Positions 50,365-60,554 of a DNA stretch of 64,000 bases are shown here, one piece after another. This DNA is from Schumannella soli. GTDB taxonomy: Bacteria; Actinomycetota; Actinomycetes; Actinomycetales; Microbacteriaceae. The notes beneath the pieces were generated by a model. That model was not told the origin of the DNA, made no database searches, and saw only the letters and a list, made by a program, of their open reading frames with translations. The translations under genes were made by a program, and so were the position numbers. The DNA lies in NCBI RefSeq assembly GCF_006517435.1, contig NZ_VHQG01000001.1, positions 1,194,076 through 1,258,075 of the forward strand, in the 5' to 3' direction. How positions within the stretch are numbered: the stretch's first letter is position 1; every line of letters begins with the position of its first letter.

Positions 50365-51408
50365 ATGCGCGCGATCGTCTACACGTCCACCGGCGGATCC
50401 GAGGTCCTGAACCTCGTCGAGCGTGAGGAGGCGCACGCCGGGCCCGGCCAGGTGCGGGTGCGCATCCACGTCAGCGGAGTGAACCCGACCGACTGGAAGC
50501 GCCGCGCCGCCCAGACCGCCCCGGCGACCGGCGGCGGTGCGGACGGCTCCGACGCCCCGGCGATCGTGCCGAACCAGGATGGCGCCGGCGTCGTCGACGA
50601 GGTCGGCGACGGCGTCGAGGGGCTCGCGGTGGGTGATCGCGTGTGGGTGTTCCTCGCGCAGCACGAGTCGGACGACGGCACCGCGCAGGAGGTCGCCGTC
50701 GTCGAGGCGTGGAAGGCCGTGAAGCTGCCCGACGGGGTGAGCTTCGACGTGGGCGCGAGCCTCGGCGTCCCCGCGATGACCGCGCACCGCGCCCTGACCG
50801 TGCACGAAGACGGCCCGCGCCGCCTCGCCCCGGGATCCCTCGACGGACGCACCGTGCTCGTCACCGGCGGCGCCGGCGCGGTCGGCCACGCCGCCATCCA
50901 GCTCGCCCGCTGGGCCGGCGCGACCGTCATCACGACGATCTCGAGCGACGCCAAGGCCGCCCTGGCGACCGACGCGGGGGCCCACTTCGCAATCGACTAC
51001 ACGCAGGGCGACCCGGCCGCGGCGATCCGCGAGCTCGCCCCCGACGGGGTCGACATCGTGGTCGACGTGGACTTCATCCGCAACGTCGGGCTCGTGGCGG
51101 CGGTCGTCGCGACCCGCGGCTCGGTCGCGATCTACGCGAACAGCGGCAGCGACATCCGGATCCCGATCCGCGAGTGGATGGGGCTCAACGCCCGCCTGCA
51201 GTTCGTGCTGCTCTACACGGTCGGCGACGAGGCGCTGCGGGCCGGCGTCGAGGATGTGACGGCCGCCGCGGCCGCCGGAGCGCTCGAGGTCGGCGACGCG
51301 ACCGGACTCCCGCTGACGCGCTTCTCCCTCGCGGACACCGCCGCCGCGCACGACGCCGTCGAGGGCGGCGTCGTCGGCAAGGTTCTGATCGACGTCACCG
51401 CGAGCTGA
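50365..51408 (+). CDS. NADPH:quinone reductase-type MDR oxidoreductase (347 aa)
   Basis: Quinone-oxidoreductase branch of the medium-chain dehydrogenases: GGSEVLNLVEREEAHAGPGQ, VSGVNPTDWKRRAAQ, the nucleotide-binding TVLVTGGAGAVGHAAIQLAR, no zinc-ligand set, and a C-terminal HDAVEGGVVGKVLIDV. It probably reduces quinones or enones with NADPH. Stands alone, with no regulator beside it. ATG is well placed. Confidence 0.85.
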   Translation: MRAIVYTSTGGSEVLNLVEREEAHAGPGQVRVRIHVSGVNPTDWKRRAAQTAPATGGGADGSDAPAIVPNQDGAGVVDEVGDGVEGLAVGDRVWVFLAQHESDDGTAQEVAVVEAWKAVKLPDGVSFDVGASLGVPAMTAHRALTVHEDGPRRLAPGSLDGRTVLVTGGAGAVGHAAIQLARWAGATVITTISSDAKAALATDAGAHFAIDYTQGDPAAAIRELAPDGVDIVVDVDFIRNVGLVAAVVATRGSVAIYANSGSDIRIPIREWMGLNARLQFVLLYTVGDEALRAGVEDVTAAAAAGALEVGDATGLPLTRFSLADTAAAHDAVEGGVVGKVLIDVTAS

Positions 51409-51705
51409 TCGGCTCGCGCGTGGACGTCGTCGGGCGCCTGAGTCGGACACGCGGATGGGGCGGCGTCGGCGAGGGCGCAGCGCCGCTGACGTGCGAGCGA
51501 GCTCGGGCAACGGGCCGCCCGGTGCGCGAGCACCGGCTGAGTGAGCGTGAGTCGGTCTCGGGGGACGCCTCTCGGGCGGCGCGAGGGCGGATGATCTGGC
51601 GCCGAGGCGCGTCGCCGAAGACCATGCTGGGAGCGAGGCCGGTGACCGATTCCGCAGCTGGAACCGACCCCGTCGAATGTCGGTGGTCGGGGTCAACATG
51701 AAGAC

Positions 51706-53256
51706 ATGGAGAAGCCCCCGCCCGCGCTCGGCATCGGCGTCGCCGACGCCGCGCTGACGGAGCTGGCGGGCGACGCCGAGGGGATCGTCGGGTTGCTCGC
51801 CGCCGCCCAGGTGGCCGAGACGCGGATGCTCGCCCGGGCCGGTCAGATCGCCGCGGCCGAGGCGGCGGGGCAGCGCGCGAGCGTGCGGGCGCACGACGTG
51901 GCGCTGCGTTCCGTCGCCGTCGAGCTCGCCGGTGTGTTCCGCGTGACCGATCGCACGATGCAGGGGCGCATCGGTGACGCGCAGGAGATCGTCGAGAAGT
52001 ACCCGGTCGCGCTCGCCGCGTGGGAGAGCGGATCCATCACCCGCGGGCACGTGACCGTCATCGTCGACGCCGGACGCATTGTGGGCGACTCGCTCCGCGC
52101 CGAGTACGAGCGCGAGGCGATCGACCGCTGCCTCCGCGACACCCCGAACCGGGTCAGGGCCGGGCTCGAGCTCTACGCCGAGAAGCTCACCCAGCGCTCG
52201 TTCACCGAACGACACGAGGAGGCGGCCCGTCGGCGGGCCGTGCGTCTCATCCCCGGACACGACGGGATGTGTGAGGTGATCGCCACGGTTCCCGCGGTGA
52301 TCGGCGACGGCATCGTCGATCGACTCACGCGGATGGCGCACGCCGTGATCGACGAGGGACGGACCGACTCAGCGGGCGGCCCGGGCGACCGTCGCGGCAT
52401 CGACGCCGTGCGTGCCGACGTCTTCGCCGACCTGCTGCTCGCCGGAGCCCCGCAGCTCGACCCGACCGCGCACGGTGACGCCGACGGGATCGGCGCCCTC
52501 GGTGCGATCCGCGCCCACGTGCAGGTCGTGGTGCCGGCGTCCGCGCTCGTCGGACTCGGCGACGATCCCGCCGATCTCGTCGGGCGCTCGCCGGTCGACG
52601 CCGGCACCGCCCGCCGGCTCGCCGGAAGCGCACCGTCCTTGTCGCGCATCCTCACCGATCCGGTCACGGGCGGCGTGCTCGTGACCGATCGCTACCGGCC
52701 GACCGCCGATCAGCGTCGTCACCTGCGCGTGCGCGACCAGCACTGCCGCTTCCCCGGATGCCGCCTGGCCGCAACCCGTTGCGAGATCGATCACACGATC
52801 GACCACGCCCTCGGCGGACCGACCACGATCGGCAACCTCGCCCACCTCTGTCAGCGGCACCACTCGATGAAGCAGTTCACCCGCTGGCGAGTGCAACAGC
52901 TCGGCGGCGGCGTTCTCGAATGGACTTCGCCCACCGGACGCATCTACCGCGAGGATGCGCCCACGGTGGCGGTCGCATTCGCCGGCTTCGATGAGCCCGC
53001 GCCTCGCGCCTCCAGCACGATCGAGGTTCCCCGGTCGGCCCCGCCCGATGCGCTCGATCCACCCGGCGCCCTCGATCCACCCGGTGAGACCCGATGCTTC
53101 GGTGAGGCCGACGTGTTCGGGCCGCCCGACGAGCATCCCGAGATCCCAGTCGAGCTCCTCGCCGAGCTCTTCGACTTCGGAGACGTGCCGTCAGCTCAGC
53201 TGCTGGCCGAGCTGCTCGAGATCGAGCGTGCACTGCTCAACCCGGCCCCGTTCTGA
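51706..53256 (+). CDS. DUF222 / HNH endonuclease (13E12-type) protein
   Basis: 516 aa. The N-terminal DUF222 region (helical, VADAALTELAGDAEGIVGLL through AEKLTQRSFTERHEEAARRR) is followed by an HNH nuclease domain with RDQHCRFPGCRLAATRCEID, HTIDHALGGPTTIGNLAHLC and QRHHSMKQ, which keeps the His-Asn-His set and zinc-type Cys residues. Many near-identical paralogues per genome are typical of Microbacteriaceae and Mycobacteriaceae; the role is unknown and may be mobile. Complete length. Confidence 0.9.
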   Translation: MEKPPPALGIGVADAALTELAGDAEGIVGLLAAAQVAETRMLARAGQIAAAEAAGQRASVRAHDVALRSVAVELAGVFRVTDRTMQGRIGDAQEIVEKYPVALAAWESGSITRGHVTVIVDAGRIVGDSLRAEYEREAIDRCLRDTPNRVRAGLELYAEKLTQRSFTERHEEAARRRAVRLIPGHDGMCEVIATVPAVIGDGIVDRLTRMAHAVIDEGRTDSAGGPGDRRGIDAVRADVFADLLLAGAPQLDPTAHGDADGIGALGAIRAHVQVVVPASALVGLGDDPADLVGRSPVDAGTARRLAGSAPSLSRILTDPVTGGVLVTDRYRPTADQRRHLRVRDQHCRFPGCRLAATRCEIDHTIDHALGGPTTIGNLAHLCQRHHSMKQFTRWRVQQLGGGVLEWTSPTGRIYREDAPTVAVAFAGFDEPAPRASSTIEVPRSAPPDALDPPGALDPPGETRCFGEADVFGPPDEHPEIPVELLAELFDFGDVPSAQLLAELLEIERALLNPAPF

Positions 53257-53333
53257 CCTGCCCTGCGTGCTCCGGCGAATCGTCGGCGAGTGATCTTGCG
53301 TCGTGCCGCGTCGTCAGCGGAGCGCGGGAGACG

Positions 53334-53750
53334 TCAGCCGAGCATGATCGCGGCGAGCAGGATCGCGCCGCTCGCGATGAACAGCGCCGTGCCGAACTGC
53401 ATGGTCCGCGACTTGTTGTGACTCGCGGTCTTCACGCTGACCTCGAGGATCGGGCATCCCGACCAGCCGATGAGGCCGACGGCGAGGGTCATGATGACGA
53501 CGCCGATCCACCAGATGCCCTCGAGCACGGCCGGCAGGTGATCGGGGCGCCAGCCGCTCGCGAGCAGCGGGCCCATCGTCGCGCCGATCGACAGCACGAC
53601 CGCGGCGAACCAGATCGTGCCGGTCCACATGATGCGCTGCACATTCGGCACCGGCTCCATGAGGTCGTTCGGCACCGGGCGCTCGCCGCCGGGCGACGCG
53701 CCGATTCGCGTGTCATCGGACTGCTGCGTCATCCCCGGTTCGTCACTCAC
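53334..53750 (-). CDS. membrane protein with about four spans (138 aa)
   Basis: Hydrophilic N-terminus, then hydrophobic segments IMWTGTIWFAAVVLSIGATM, GIWWIGVVIMTLAVGLIGWS and FGTALFIASGAILLAAIMLG. No family recognised. It lies between the HNH gene and the ABC transporter operon and is transcribed on the minus strand. Confidence 0.6.
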   Translation of the reverse strand: MSDEPGMTQQSDDTRIGASPGGERPVPNDLMEPVPNVQRIMWTGTIWFAAVVLSIGATMGPLLASGWRPDHLPAVLEGIWWIGVVIMTLAVGLIGWSGCPILEVSVKTASHNKSRTMQFGTALFIASGAILLAAIMLG

Positions 53751-53889
53751 GAATCAGGTCTAGCACCGTGGCCGTCGTCACGCTGGCTGCACAAGGGATG
53801 CCGATGCGGCACACAGCTTCGCGCGCCGAGACGGCTTCCGCGTTCGGGTCGCGGGAGCCGCCCGACCTCGGGCCCCCGCGGGTCGGGCG

Positions 53890-54780
53890 CTACGCGCTCG
53901 CCAGCGTCTTGGCCATCTCCTCCGCCGACTGCCCACCGCGCCGCAGCACGAGCCCGACCACGGCGAGCGCGAGCAGCGTCAGCACGAACATGACCGCCGA
54001 GACGGCCGCGATCTCGGGCCGCAGACCGACGCGCAGCGCGCTGAAGATGTACACCGGCCACGGGGTCGCCCCCGGCACCTGCACGAAGCTCGACACGATC
54101 GTGTTGTCGAGGCTGAGCGTGAACGACATGAGCGCCCCGGCCCAGATCGCCGGGCTCGCGACCGGCAGCGTGATCTGGAAGAACCGACGCAGCGGCGGCG
54201 CGTAGAGGTCGGCCGCGGCCTCCTCGAGCGACTCGTCCATGCCGTGCATGCGCGCCCGCACGATGAACGTCACGACGGCCACCGACAGCACGCTGTGCGC
54301 GACCACGAGCCGCACCATGCCGTTGCTGAACGGGGCGATGCCGAAGTCGGTGCCGAGGCTGACGAACCAGGGGAGCATCGACACCGCATCCACGATCTCG
54401 GGCGTGAACAGCGTGATCGTGAGCAGCCCGGTCGCCCAGAGCACCCACTTCGCCTTCACTTTCGACCGGGCGAGCGCCAGCCCGCCGAGGGTGCCGAGGA
54501 TGGTCGACAGCACGGCCGCGCCGAGCGCCGCCTGCAGCGAGGTGATGACCGAGGCGCGCAGCACCGGGTTCTCCCACGCGGCCCCGTAGGCATCGAAGCC
54601 GAAGCCCTGCCACGTCGCGAGCAGCCGGCCCGTGTTGAAGGAGTAGGCGATGATCACGATGATCGGGATGAACAGGAACGCGAACACGAGCACGCCCCAC
54701 ACCGTCAGCCCGACGCCCACACCGTCGCGGCGACGCCGGTTCGCGACACTCGGTGCGGGCCGATCATCCACCGCGCTCAT
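53890..54780 (-). CDS. potC: polyamine-type ABC permease (PotC-like)
   Basis: 296 aa, six spans, with the EAA-type loop region SLEEAAADLYAPPLRRFFQI characteristic of binding-protein-dependent permeases. Last gene of a potA-SBP-potB-potC operon; it overlaps potB by 4 bp (ATGA). With PotB it forms the membrane channel for spermidine/putrescine or a related cation. Confidence 0.85.
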   Translation of the reverse strand: MSAVDDRPAPSVANRRRRDGVGVGLTVWGVLVFAFLFIPIIVIIAYSFNTGRLLATWQGFGFDAYGAAWENPVLRASVITSLQAALGAAVLSTILGTLGGLALARSKVKAKWVLWATGLLTITLFTPEIVDAVSMLPWFVSLGTDFGIAPFSNGMVRLVVAHSVLSVAVVTFIVRARMHGMDESLEEAAADLYAPPLRRFFQITLPVASPAIWAGALMSFTLSLDNTIVSSFVQVPGATPWPVYIFSALRVGLRPEIAAVSAVMFVLTLLALAVVGLVLRRGGQSAEEMAKTLASA

Positions 54781-55766
54781 GCCGCACCTCCCGTCAGCAC
54801 GACGCGTCGCGCTCGTCGGATCCCGAACCTGATCACGAGCGCGACGACGGCGACGATCGCCACGGTGATCGCCGTGAACAGCATCAGCAGCACCGCCATC
54901 GCCGAGCCGAGCGCCCAGTTCTGGGCCGTGTTGAACTGGCTGGCGACGAGCTGGCCGATCATGTTGCCCTGCGCCCCGCCGAGCACCGACGCGGTCACGT
55001 AGTCGCCCATGAGCGGGATGAACACGAGCAGCGCCCCGCTCGCGATGCCCGGGGCGGCGAGCGGCAGCGTCACCTGGAACAGGGTGCGGATGCGGTTCGC
55101 ACCCAGATCGGCGCTGGCCTCCCGCAGCGAGGTGCCCGCGCGATCCATCGCCACGTACAGCGGCAGGATCATCAGCGGCAGGTAGTTGTAGACGACGCCG
55201 ATCTGCACGGCCGTCGACGTGTAGAGCACATCGAGCTTCTCGAGTCCGAGCCCCTGCATGGCCGACGAGACGAAGCCCTGCGGCGACAGCACGATCTGCC
55301 AGCCGAGCGTGCGCACGAGGAAGTTCGTCCAGAACGGCACGAGCACGAGAGCCAGTGCGAGCGCCCGGTACTGCGGCTTGAGCTTCACCGCGAGCCAGTA
55401 GGCGAAGGGGATCGCGATGATCAGGCAGATGACGGTGCCGACGACGCCGATGCGCAGGGTGTTGAGGAAGGTGCCGAGGAAGGTCGGATCGAGCGCCTCC
55501 GCGTAGCGGTCGAACGACAGCTTGTCGTTGGCGTGCGCCGAGAACAGGTCGGGCTTGTAGCCGAAGCTGTACCAGAGCACGAGCGCGATCGGCACGATGA
55601 AGAAGAACAGCACGAACGCCCAGGTGGGGAATCCGGCGATCGTCGTGCCGCTGAGACGCTGACGGATGCGCGAGCTGCCGGCCGCTCCGACACCCCGACC
55701 GCGCCGGGCGCCGCGCCCGCCGTCGCCCGGCTCCTGCGCGAGCGTCATGATCTCGGTGGTGGTCAT
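54777..55766 (-). CDS. potB: polyamine-type ABC permease (PotB-like)
   Basis: 329 aa, beginning MTTTEIMTLAQEPGDGG, then an Arg-rich cytosolic N-terminus and six spans. Its EAA loop SLREASADLGANRIRTLFQV and PLMGDYVTASVLGG fit the PotB group. The ATG overlaps the stop of the binding-protein gene by 1 bp (TGATG). Confidence 0.85.
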   Translation of the reverse strand: MTTTEIMTLAQEPGDGGRGARRGRGVGAAGSSRIRQRLSGTTIAGFPTWAFVLFFFIVPIALVLWYSFGYKPDLFSAHANDKLSFDRYAEALDPTFLGTFLNTLRIGVVGTVICLIIAIPFAYWLAVKLKPQYRALALALVLVPFWTNFLVRTLGWQIVLSPQGFVSSAMQGLGLEKLDVLYTSTAVQIGVVYNYLPLMILPLYVAMDRAGTSLREASADLGANRIRTLFQVTLPLAAPGIASGALLVFIPLMGDYVTASVLGGAQGNMIGQLVASQFNTAQNWALGSAMAVLLMLFTAITVAIVAVVALVIRFGIRRARRVVLTGGAA

Positions 55767-56947
55767 CAGCTGCCCGCCTTCGCCATCATCCGGTTCATGA
55801 TCGAGGTCAGCCGCTCGGTCGCGTCGGTCACGAGCGAGGGCGTGAGCCGCTTCTCGACCTCCTCGGTGAGGAACACCAGCTCGGGGAAGTCGTAGTCGCG
55901 CTTCCGCGCCAGCTCCTCCTGCCCCTTCAGCCCGGTCGAGTAGCCGATGTAGTCGAGCTCGCGGTAGGCGACCTCCGGCTCGAGCATCGAGTCGATGAAG
56001 GCGTACGCCGAATCCGGATGCTGCGCGCCGGTCGTGATCGCCCAGCAGTCCATCCACAGGTTGGCGGTCGGGGTCGGGAAGACGAACTTCCAGTTCTTCG
56101 GCGGCTTGTCGGTCGCGAGATACGCCTGCCGCACGTCGCCGTTGAAGGCCTGGATGAGCGAGAACGTCTGCTGCGGGATGCCGCTCTGCGCTGCGCTCGA
56201 GTTGAAGGCCTTCACGTGCGGCGCGAGCGTGTTCACCATGTACTTCTCGCAGGCGTCGAGGTCGGCCTTCTTCGTCGTGTTCGGGTCGATGCCGTTCGCG
56301 GCGAACCAGATGCAGCTCACCTCCCACGGGTCTTCGAGCAGCGCCGTGTTGTGGCTGGCGGTGGTCTCGGCGACGTCGAGGAAGTCCTGCCACGAGGTCA
56401 TCTCGCGGTCGATCACGTCGGTGTCGTAGGCGTAGCCGGTGGTGCCGAAGTCCTTGCAGACCGTGTAGACGTTGCCCGGATCCCACGACTGGTCGCGGTA
56501 GGCGGGAAGCAGGTTCGCGAAGTTCTTCAGCTTCGACAGATCGAGCTTCTGCACGAGCTTGTTCTTCGCGAGCAGCGGCACGTAGACGCCGGTCGGCACG
56601 ATGATGTCGTAGCCGCTCGTGCCGCGCGTCGCGCCGAGCTTGGAGATCATCTCCTCGTTCGAGCCGTAGCTGTCGATCTGCACCGTCACGCCGTTCTTGC
56701 GCTGGAACGCGGCGATGTTGCGCGGGTCGTCGTAGTCGCCCCAGCTGTAGACGTTGAGCTGACTCTCCAGCTTGCCGTCGACCGGCGCCGACGCGGCGAT
56801 GCGGGTCTCGCGGGCGCAGGCGGCGAGCGTCAGCGCGGTCGCGCTCACGGCGAAGCCGCTGAGCAGGGCACGCCGGGTGATCTGCGCGGATGCGGCACGC
56901 GGGATGAGCGCGCGCACCTCGGCGCGAGGGTGCGGGCGGGCCGCCAT
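55766..56947 (-). CDS. polyamine-type ABC substrate-binding lipoprotein (PotD-like)
   Basis: 393 aa. The N-terminus carries RRALLSGFAVSATALTLAAC: a twin-arginine-like RR (25-26) and a lipobox ending at Cys44. The mature part LNVYSWGDYDDPRNIAAFQR, DIIVPTGVYVPLLAKNKLVQ and AYAFIDSMLEPEVAYRE is typical of PotD/PotF. Extracellular capture of polyamine for the PotABC complex. The ATG overlaps the potA stop (TGATG). Confidence 0.85.
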   Translation of the reverse strand: MAARPHPRAEVRALIPRAASAQITRRALLSGFAVSATALTLAACARETRIAASAPVDGKLESQLNVYSWGDYDDPRNIAAFQRKNGVTVQIDSYGSNEEMISKLGATRGTSGYDIIVPTGVYVPLLAKNKLVQKLDLSKLKNFANLLPAYRDQSWDPGNVYTVCKDFGTTGYAYDTDVIDREMTSWQDFLDVAETTASHNTALLEDPWEVSCIWFAANGIDPNTTKKADLDACEKYMVNTLAPHVKAFNSSAAQSGIPQQTFSLIQAFNGDVRQAYLATDKPPKNWKFVFPTPTANLWMDCWAITTGAQHPDSAYAFIDSMLEPEVAYRELDYIGYSTGLKGQEELARKRDYDFPELVFLTEEVEKRLTPSLVTDATERLTSIMNRMMAKAGS

Positions 56948-58077
56948 CAGGCCGCCGCCCGCTCGGCCGGGAAGGTGCGCAGGGCCGCCGCATCCCAGTG
57001 GAACCACACCTGATCGCCGGTGCTGAGGCTCTCGGCCCGCGCCGGATCGACGCGCGAGATCAGCTCGAGCCCGCTGGGCGTCGTGACGACGTACTGGATC
57101 GCGTCGCCGAGGAACGAGATGCCCGCCACGGTCGCGGGCAGCGCGGCGCTCGCCGGACGCGTGGCCGTGACGGTGACCGCCTCGGCGCGGATCGTCGCGG
57201 TGACGCGGGTTCCGGATGCGGGCGCGGGCGCCGCCGATCCGACGTCGCCGAGCCGGCCGAGCGGGCCGTCGGCGGCGAGCAGCGTGCCATCGGCCTGCAC
57301 GGTCGCCTCGATGAAGTTCTGCTTGCCGATGAACCCGGCGACGAAGGCGTTCGCCGGTTCGAGGTAGACCTGCTCGGTCGTGCCGATCTGCTGGATCGCG
57401 CCGCCCTGCATGACCACGATCCGGTCGCTCATCGAGAGCGCCTCCTGCTGGTCGTGGGTGACGAAGACGAAGGTCGTGCCGAGCTGCTGCTGCAGCAGCT
57501 TGAGCTCGATCTGCATCTCCTCGCGCAGCTTGCGGTCGAGGGCCGACATCGGCTCGTCGAGCAGCAGCACGCGGGGGCGGTTGACGAGGGCGCGGGCGAG
57601 GGCGACGCGCTGCTGCTGACCGCCCGACAGCTTGAGCGGACTGCGGTCGGCGAAGTCGCGCATCCGCACCATGTCGAGCGCCTCGGTCACCCGGGCGCCG
57701 ATCTCGCTGCGCGCAGTGCGCTTCTGCCGCAGCCCGTAGGCGACGTTCTCGGCGACCGTCATGTGCGGGAACAGCGCGTAGCTCTGGAAGACGGTGTTGA
57801 CCGGCCGCTTGTACGGCGCCGTGTTCAGCACGCTCGTTCCGCCGACGAGGATGTCGCCGGAGTCGGGATGCTCGAAGCCGGCGATCATGCGCAGCAGCGT
57901 CGTCTTGCCGCAGCCCGAGGGGCCCAGCAGGGAGAGGAACTCGCCGCTGTGCACATCGAGGTCGACGCCGCCGATCGCGACGTTGCCGCCGAACGACTTC
58001 ACGATGCCGCGCAGCTCGACGCTGCCGTTCACGCCATTGCCGCTCGGGGTGACGCCGTCGGGGGATGAACCGGCCAC
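56947..58077 (-). CDS. potA: polyamine-type ABC ATPase (PotA-like)
   Basis: 376 aa. Walker [10 protein letters not shown] (52-60), signature [15 protein letters not shown], Walker [14 protein letters not shown] and H-loop THDQ are present, followed by a C-terminal TOBE-type regulatory domain. GTG 58077 has AAGGGAG 6 nt upstream. First gene of the operon; each later gene overlaps the one before it, so stoichiometric co-translation is likely. Energises polyamine uptake. Confidence 0.9.
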   Translation of the reverse strand: MAGSSPDGVTPSGNGVNGSVELRGIVKSFGGNVAIGGVDLDVHSGEFLSLLGPSGCGKTTLLRMIAGFEHPDSGDILVGGTSVLNTAPYKRPVNTVFQSYALFPHMTVAENVAYGLRQKRTARSEIGARVTEALDMVRMRDFADRSPLKLSGGQQQRVALARALVNRPRVLLLDEPMSALDRKLREEMQIELKLLQQQLGTTFVFVTHDQQEALSMSDRIVVMQGGAIQQIGTTEQVYLEPANAFVAGFIGKQNFIEATVQADGTLLAADGPLGRLGDVGSAAPAPASGTRVTATIRAEAVTVTATRPASAALPATVAGISFLGDAIQYVVTTPSGLELISRVDPARAESLSTGDQVWFHWDAAALRTFPAERAAA

Positions 58078-58268
58078 ACGAACTCCCTTGCTCGCCTTCT
58101 GGTGGGGCGACGATATACCGCTCGCGCGACGGAATCGAGAGTTGCGGTGGGATTCCGACGGAGGTATACGAAGGGATGCGCCGGTTCGGGCTACGGAATC
58201 CGTCGCTTCGCGGGGGTGCGGCGCGTGCATCCGTGGTGTCGCGCGTCGGCGGGTGGCAGGGTGGGCGC

Positions 58269-60077
58269 ATGTCGAACTCGCGCGGAGGCGGTGCTGTCGA
58301 GGGCGGCGCCGGTGCCGTCGCCGGGTCGGGTGCTGTCGCGACCTCGCACCACCTCGCGACCGAGGCCGGGGCTGAGGCGCTGCGTGCTGGCGGCAACGCC
58401 GTGGATGCGGCGATCGCCGCGGCGGCCGCGCTGTGCGCCGTCTATCCGAACAACGTCGCGCTCGGCGGCGACCTCGTCGCGCTCGTGCGCGCACCTGACG
58501 GGACCGTGACCTTCGTCAACGCGACCGGCCGCGCCGTGCGCGACGAGACCCTCGAGGGGCTGCGCGAGCGGCACGGCGACCGGATGCCCGACCGCGGCAT
58601 CGACACCGTGACCGTGCCCGGCGGGGTGCGCGGCTGGAGCCTGCTCGCGCAGGGGCGCGCGCGCCTGGGCTGGGACGCGCTGCTCGCGCCGGCCGCGCGG
58701 CTCGCCGACGAGCATCCCCTCGCCCGGTCGGTCGCGGCGGCGATCGTCGAGGACGGAGACGCGCTGCTCGCCGATCCGGGGTGCCGGGCGATCTTCGCGC
58801 CCGACGGCCGCGGGCTGCGGGAGGGCGAGCCGCTGCGGCAGCCGGCGCTCGCCGCGACGCTGCGCGTCCTCGCGACGCACGGTCCCGACGCCTTCTACGA
58901 GGGGCCGCTCGTCGAGGCGTGGGTCGCCGGCCTGCGCCGACTCGGCAGCCGGATCACGGCCGAGGAGGTCGCCGCGTTCCAGCCCGTGCTGGATGCGCCG
59001 ATCTCGCTCGTGCTCGCCGACGCAGTCGACGGCGAGCACGGTACGGGGCTCGTTGCCGGGCTCGGCGCTCGCTCGCTCGAGATCATCACCAGCCCGCCGA
59101 ACACGCAGGGCTTCTCGCTGCTGCGCACCCTGCGAGAGCTCGACCGGCTCGCGCGACGACGTCGTTCGGAGGGCGGAGCCGAGCTCGATCCGCTCGGAGC
59201 GGGTGCCGGCGAGCTCGGGCGGCTCTTCGCGGAGGGCAACGCGATCCGGGCTTCGGTGCTCGCCGATCCGGATGCGCTGAGCACCGGCGAGCTGCTGACC
59301 CGGGCCGGCCTCCGCGGCCGTCACCGCGCGGATGACGGCGGCGCGACCGGATCCGAGACGGACACCGACACGGAGGCTCACGCCCGCTCCGCCGCCCCCG
59401 ACGCGGACGGGCTCCACCCCATCCGTCCCGCCCGCGGCGACACTGTCGGGCTCGCCGCCGTCAGCGACGACGGCTGGGCCGTGTCGCTCGTGCAGTCGGC
59501 CTACTGGAGCTTCGGCGCCGCGGTGCTCGAACCCGAGACCGGCGTGCTGTTCCAGAACCGCGGCACCGGCTTCTCGCTCGACCCCGCGCATCCCGCCGCC
59601 TTCGCTCCCGGGCGGCGTCCGCCGCACACGCTCATGCCGGTGCTAGTGCTGGATGCGGCCGATCGATCGCTCGTCGCCGTGCAGTCGACCATGGGAGGGC
59701 AGGCGCAGCCGCAGATCCACGCGCAGCTGCTGCTGCGTCAGCTCGGGGGTGCGAGCGTCGGCGCGGGAGCCGGCGCCGGTGTCGGAGCGAGCGCCGTGAC
59801 CCGGGCCCCGCGTTTCGCGATCGGGGTGCAGGCCGACGGCGACACCCCGTTGACCGCGACCATCGAGAGCGACCTGCCCGATGCGGCGAAGCGCTCGCTC
59901 TCCGCGGCCGGCTTCGCCCTGCGCGAGGTGCCGCCGCACGACGAGGACCTCGGCCACGCGAACCTCATCCGCCCGCTGCCCGAGGGCGGTGCGGGGTACA
60001 CGGACGGGCCGCGCTGGGATGCCGCGAGCGATCCGCGCTCCGACGGCTCAGCGATCGTCGTGCCGCCCCGGCCCTGA
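58269..60077 (+). CDS. gamma-glutamyltransferase-family protein (602 aa)
   Basis: [20 protein letters not shown] followed by [15 protein letters not shown] is the GGT large-subunit start. Later come [20 protein letters not shown], the processing-site region [20 protein letters not shown] (Thr of GDT is the expected nucleophile), [20 protein letters not shown] and [11 protein letters not shown]. No signal peptide is visible with ATG 58269 (GGGTGGG upstream), so it is probably cytosolic, like other actinobacterial acylase-type members. Divergent from the potA operon. Substrate uncertain. Confidence 0.85.
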   Translation: MSNSRGGGAVEGGAGAVAGSGAVATSHHLATEAGAEALRAGGNAVDAAIAAAAALCAVYPNNVALGGDLVALVRAPDGTVTFVNATGRAVRDETLEGLRERHGDRMPDRGIDTVTVPGGVRGWSLLAQGRARLGWDALLAPAARLADEHPLARSVAAAIVEDGDALLADPGCRAIFAPDGRGLREGEPLRQPALAATLRVLATHGPDAFYEGPLVEAWVAGLRRLGSRITAEEVAAFQPVLDAPISLVLADAVDGEHGTGLVAGLGARSLEIITSPPNTQGFSLLRTLRELDRLARRRRSEGGAELDPLGAGAGELGRLFAEGNAIRASVLADPDALSTGELLTRAGLRGRHRADDGGATGSETDTDTEAHARSAAPDADGLHPIRPARGDTVGLAAVSDDGWAVSLVQSAYWSFGAAVLEPETGVLFQNRGTGFSLDPAHPAAFAPGRRPPHTLMPVLVLDAADRSLVAVQSTMGGQAQPQIHAQLLLRQLGGASVGAGAGAGVGASAVTRAPRFAIGVQADGDTPLTATIESDLPDAAKRSLSAAGFALREVPPHDEDLGHANLIRPLPEGGAGYTDGPRWDAASDPRSDGSAIVVPPRP

Positions 60078-60127
60078 CCGCGCGACGCCCTCCCGCGCTG
60101 TCGCCGGGTGTCGCTAGCGTGCGATCC

Positions 60128-60544
60128 ATGCAGATCCAGTTCATCGCGGGCTACGGCCCGATCGGACCCGACCCGGCGGCGACACGGCGATTCTGGGGCG
60201 ACGTGATCGGCCTCGAACTCGACGAGATCGCTCCCGACTACTTCCACGCCCGCGATCTCGATGGGGCGAAGGTGTTCGGGCTGTGGCCGCTCAGCCAGGC
60301 GGCCGAGGCGACTTTCGGCACCGCTGAGTGGCCCGCCGATGTGGCCGTTCCGCAGTCGTGGGTCGAGTTCGAGCTCGAGTCGCCCGAAGCGGTCGCGGCG
60401 GGCGCCGCCGAGCTCGCCGAGAAAGGGCAGCGCATCCTCGTCGGCCCGAAGGTCGAGCCGTGGGGTCAGTCGACGGCGCGCCTGCTCAGTCCCGAGGGCA
60501 TCCTCGTCGGGCTCTCGTACCTGCCGTCGTTCCACGAGAGCTGA
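60128..60544 (+). CDS. VOC-family (glyoxalase-like) protein (138 aa)
   Basis: MQIQFIAGYGPIGPDPAATR with FWGDVIGLELDEIAPDYFHA, then VEFELESPEAVAAGAAELAE and RLLSPEGILVGLSYLPSF, the beta-alpha-beta-beta-beta pattern of the VOC superfamily. May bind or modify a small molecule (resistance or isomerase-like). Metal ligands are not obvious. Follows the GGT gene in the same direction. Confidence 0.75.
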   Translation: MQIQFIAGYGPIGPDPAATRRFWGDVIGLELDEIAPDYFHARDLDGAKVFGLWPLSQAAEATFGTAEWPADVAVPQSWVEFELESPEAVAAGAAELAEKGQRILVGPKVEPWGQSTARLLSPEGILVGLSYLPSFHES

Positions 60545-60554
60545 GCCGCCGCGA

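Noticed and set aside
54777..56993. 738-codon frame covering potB and running antisense-like through the binding-protein gene
   Set aside because: Only the part from 55766 downward is potB; the Arg-rich upstream part is an out-of-frame shadow of the substrate-binding protein gene.
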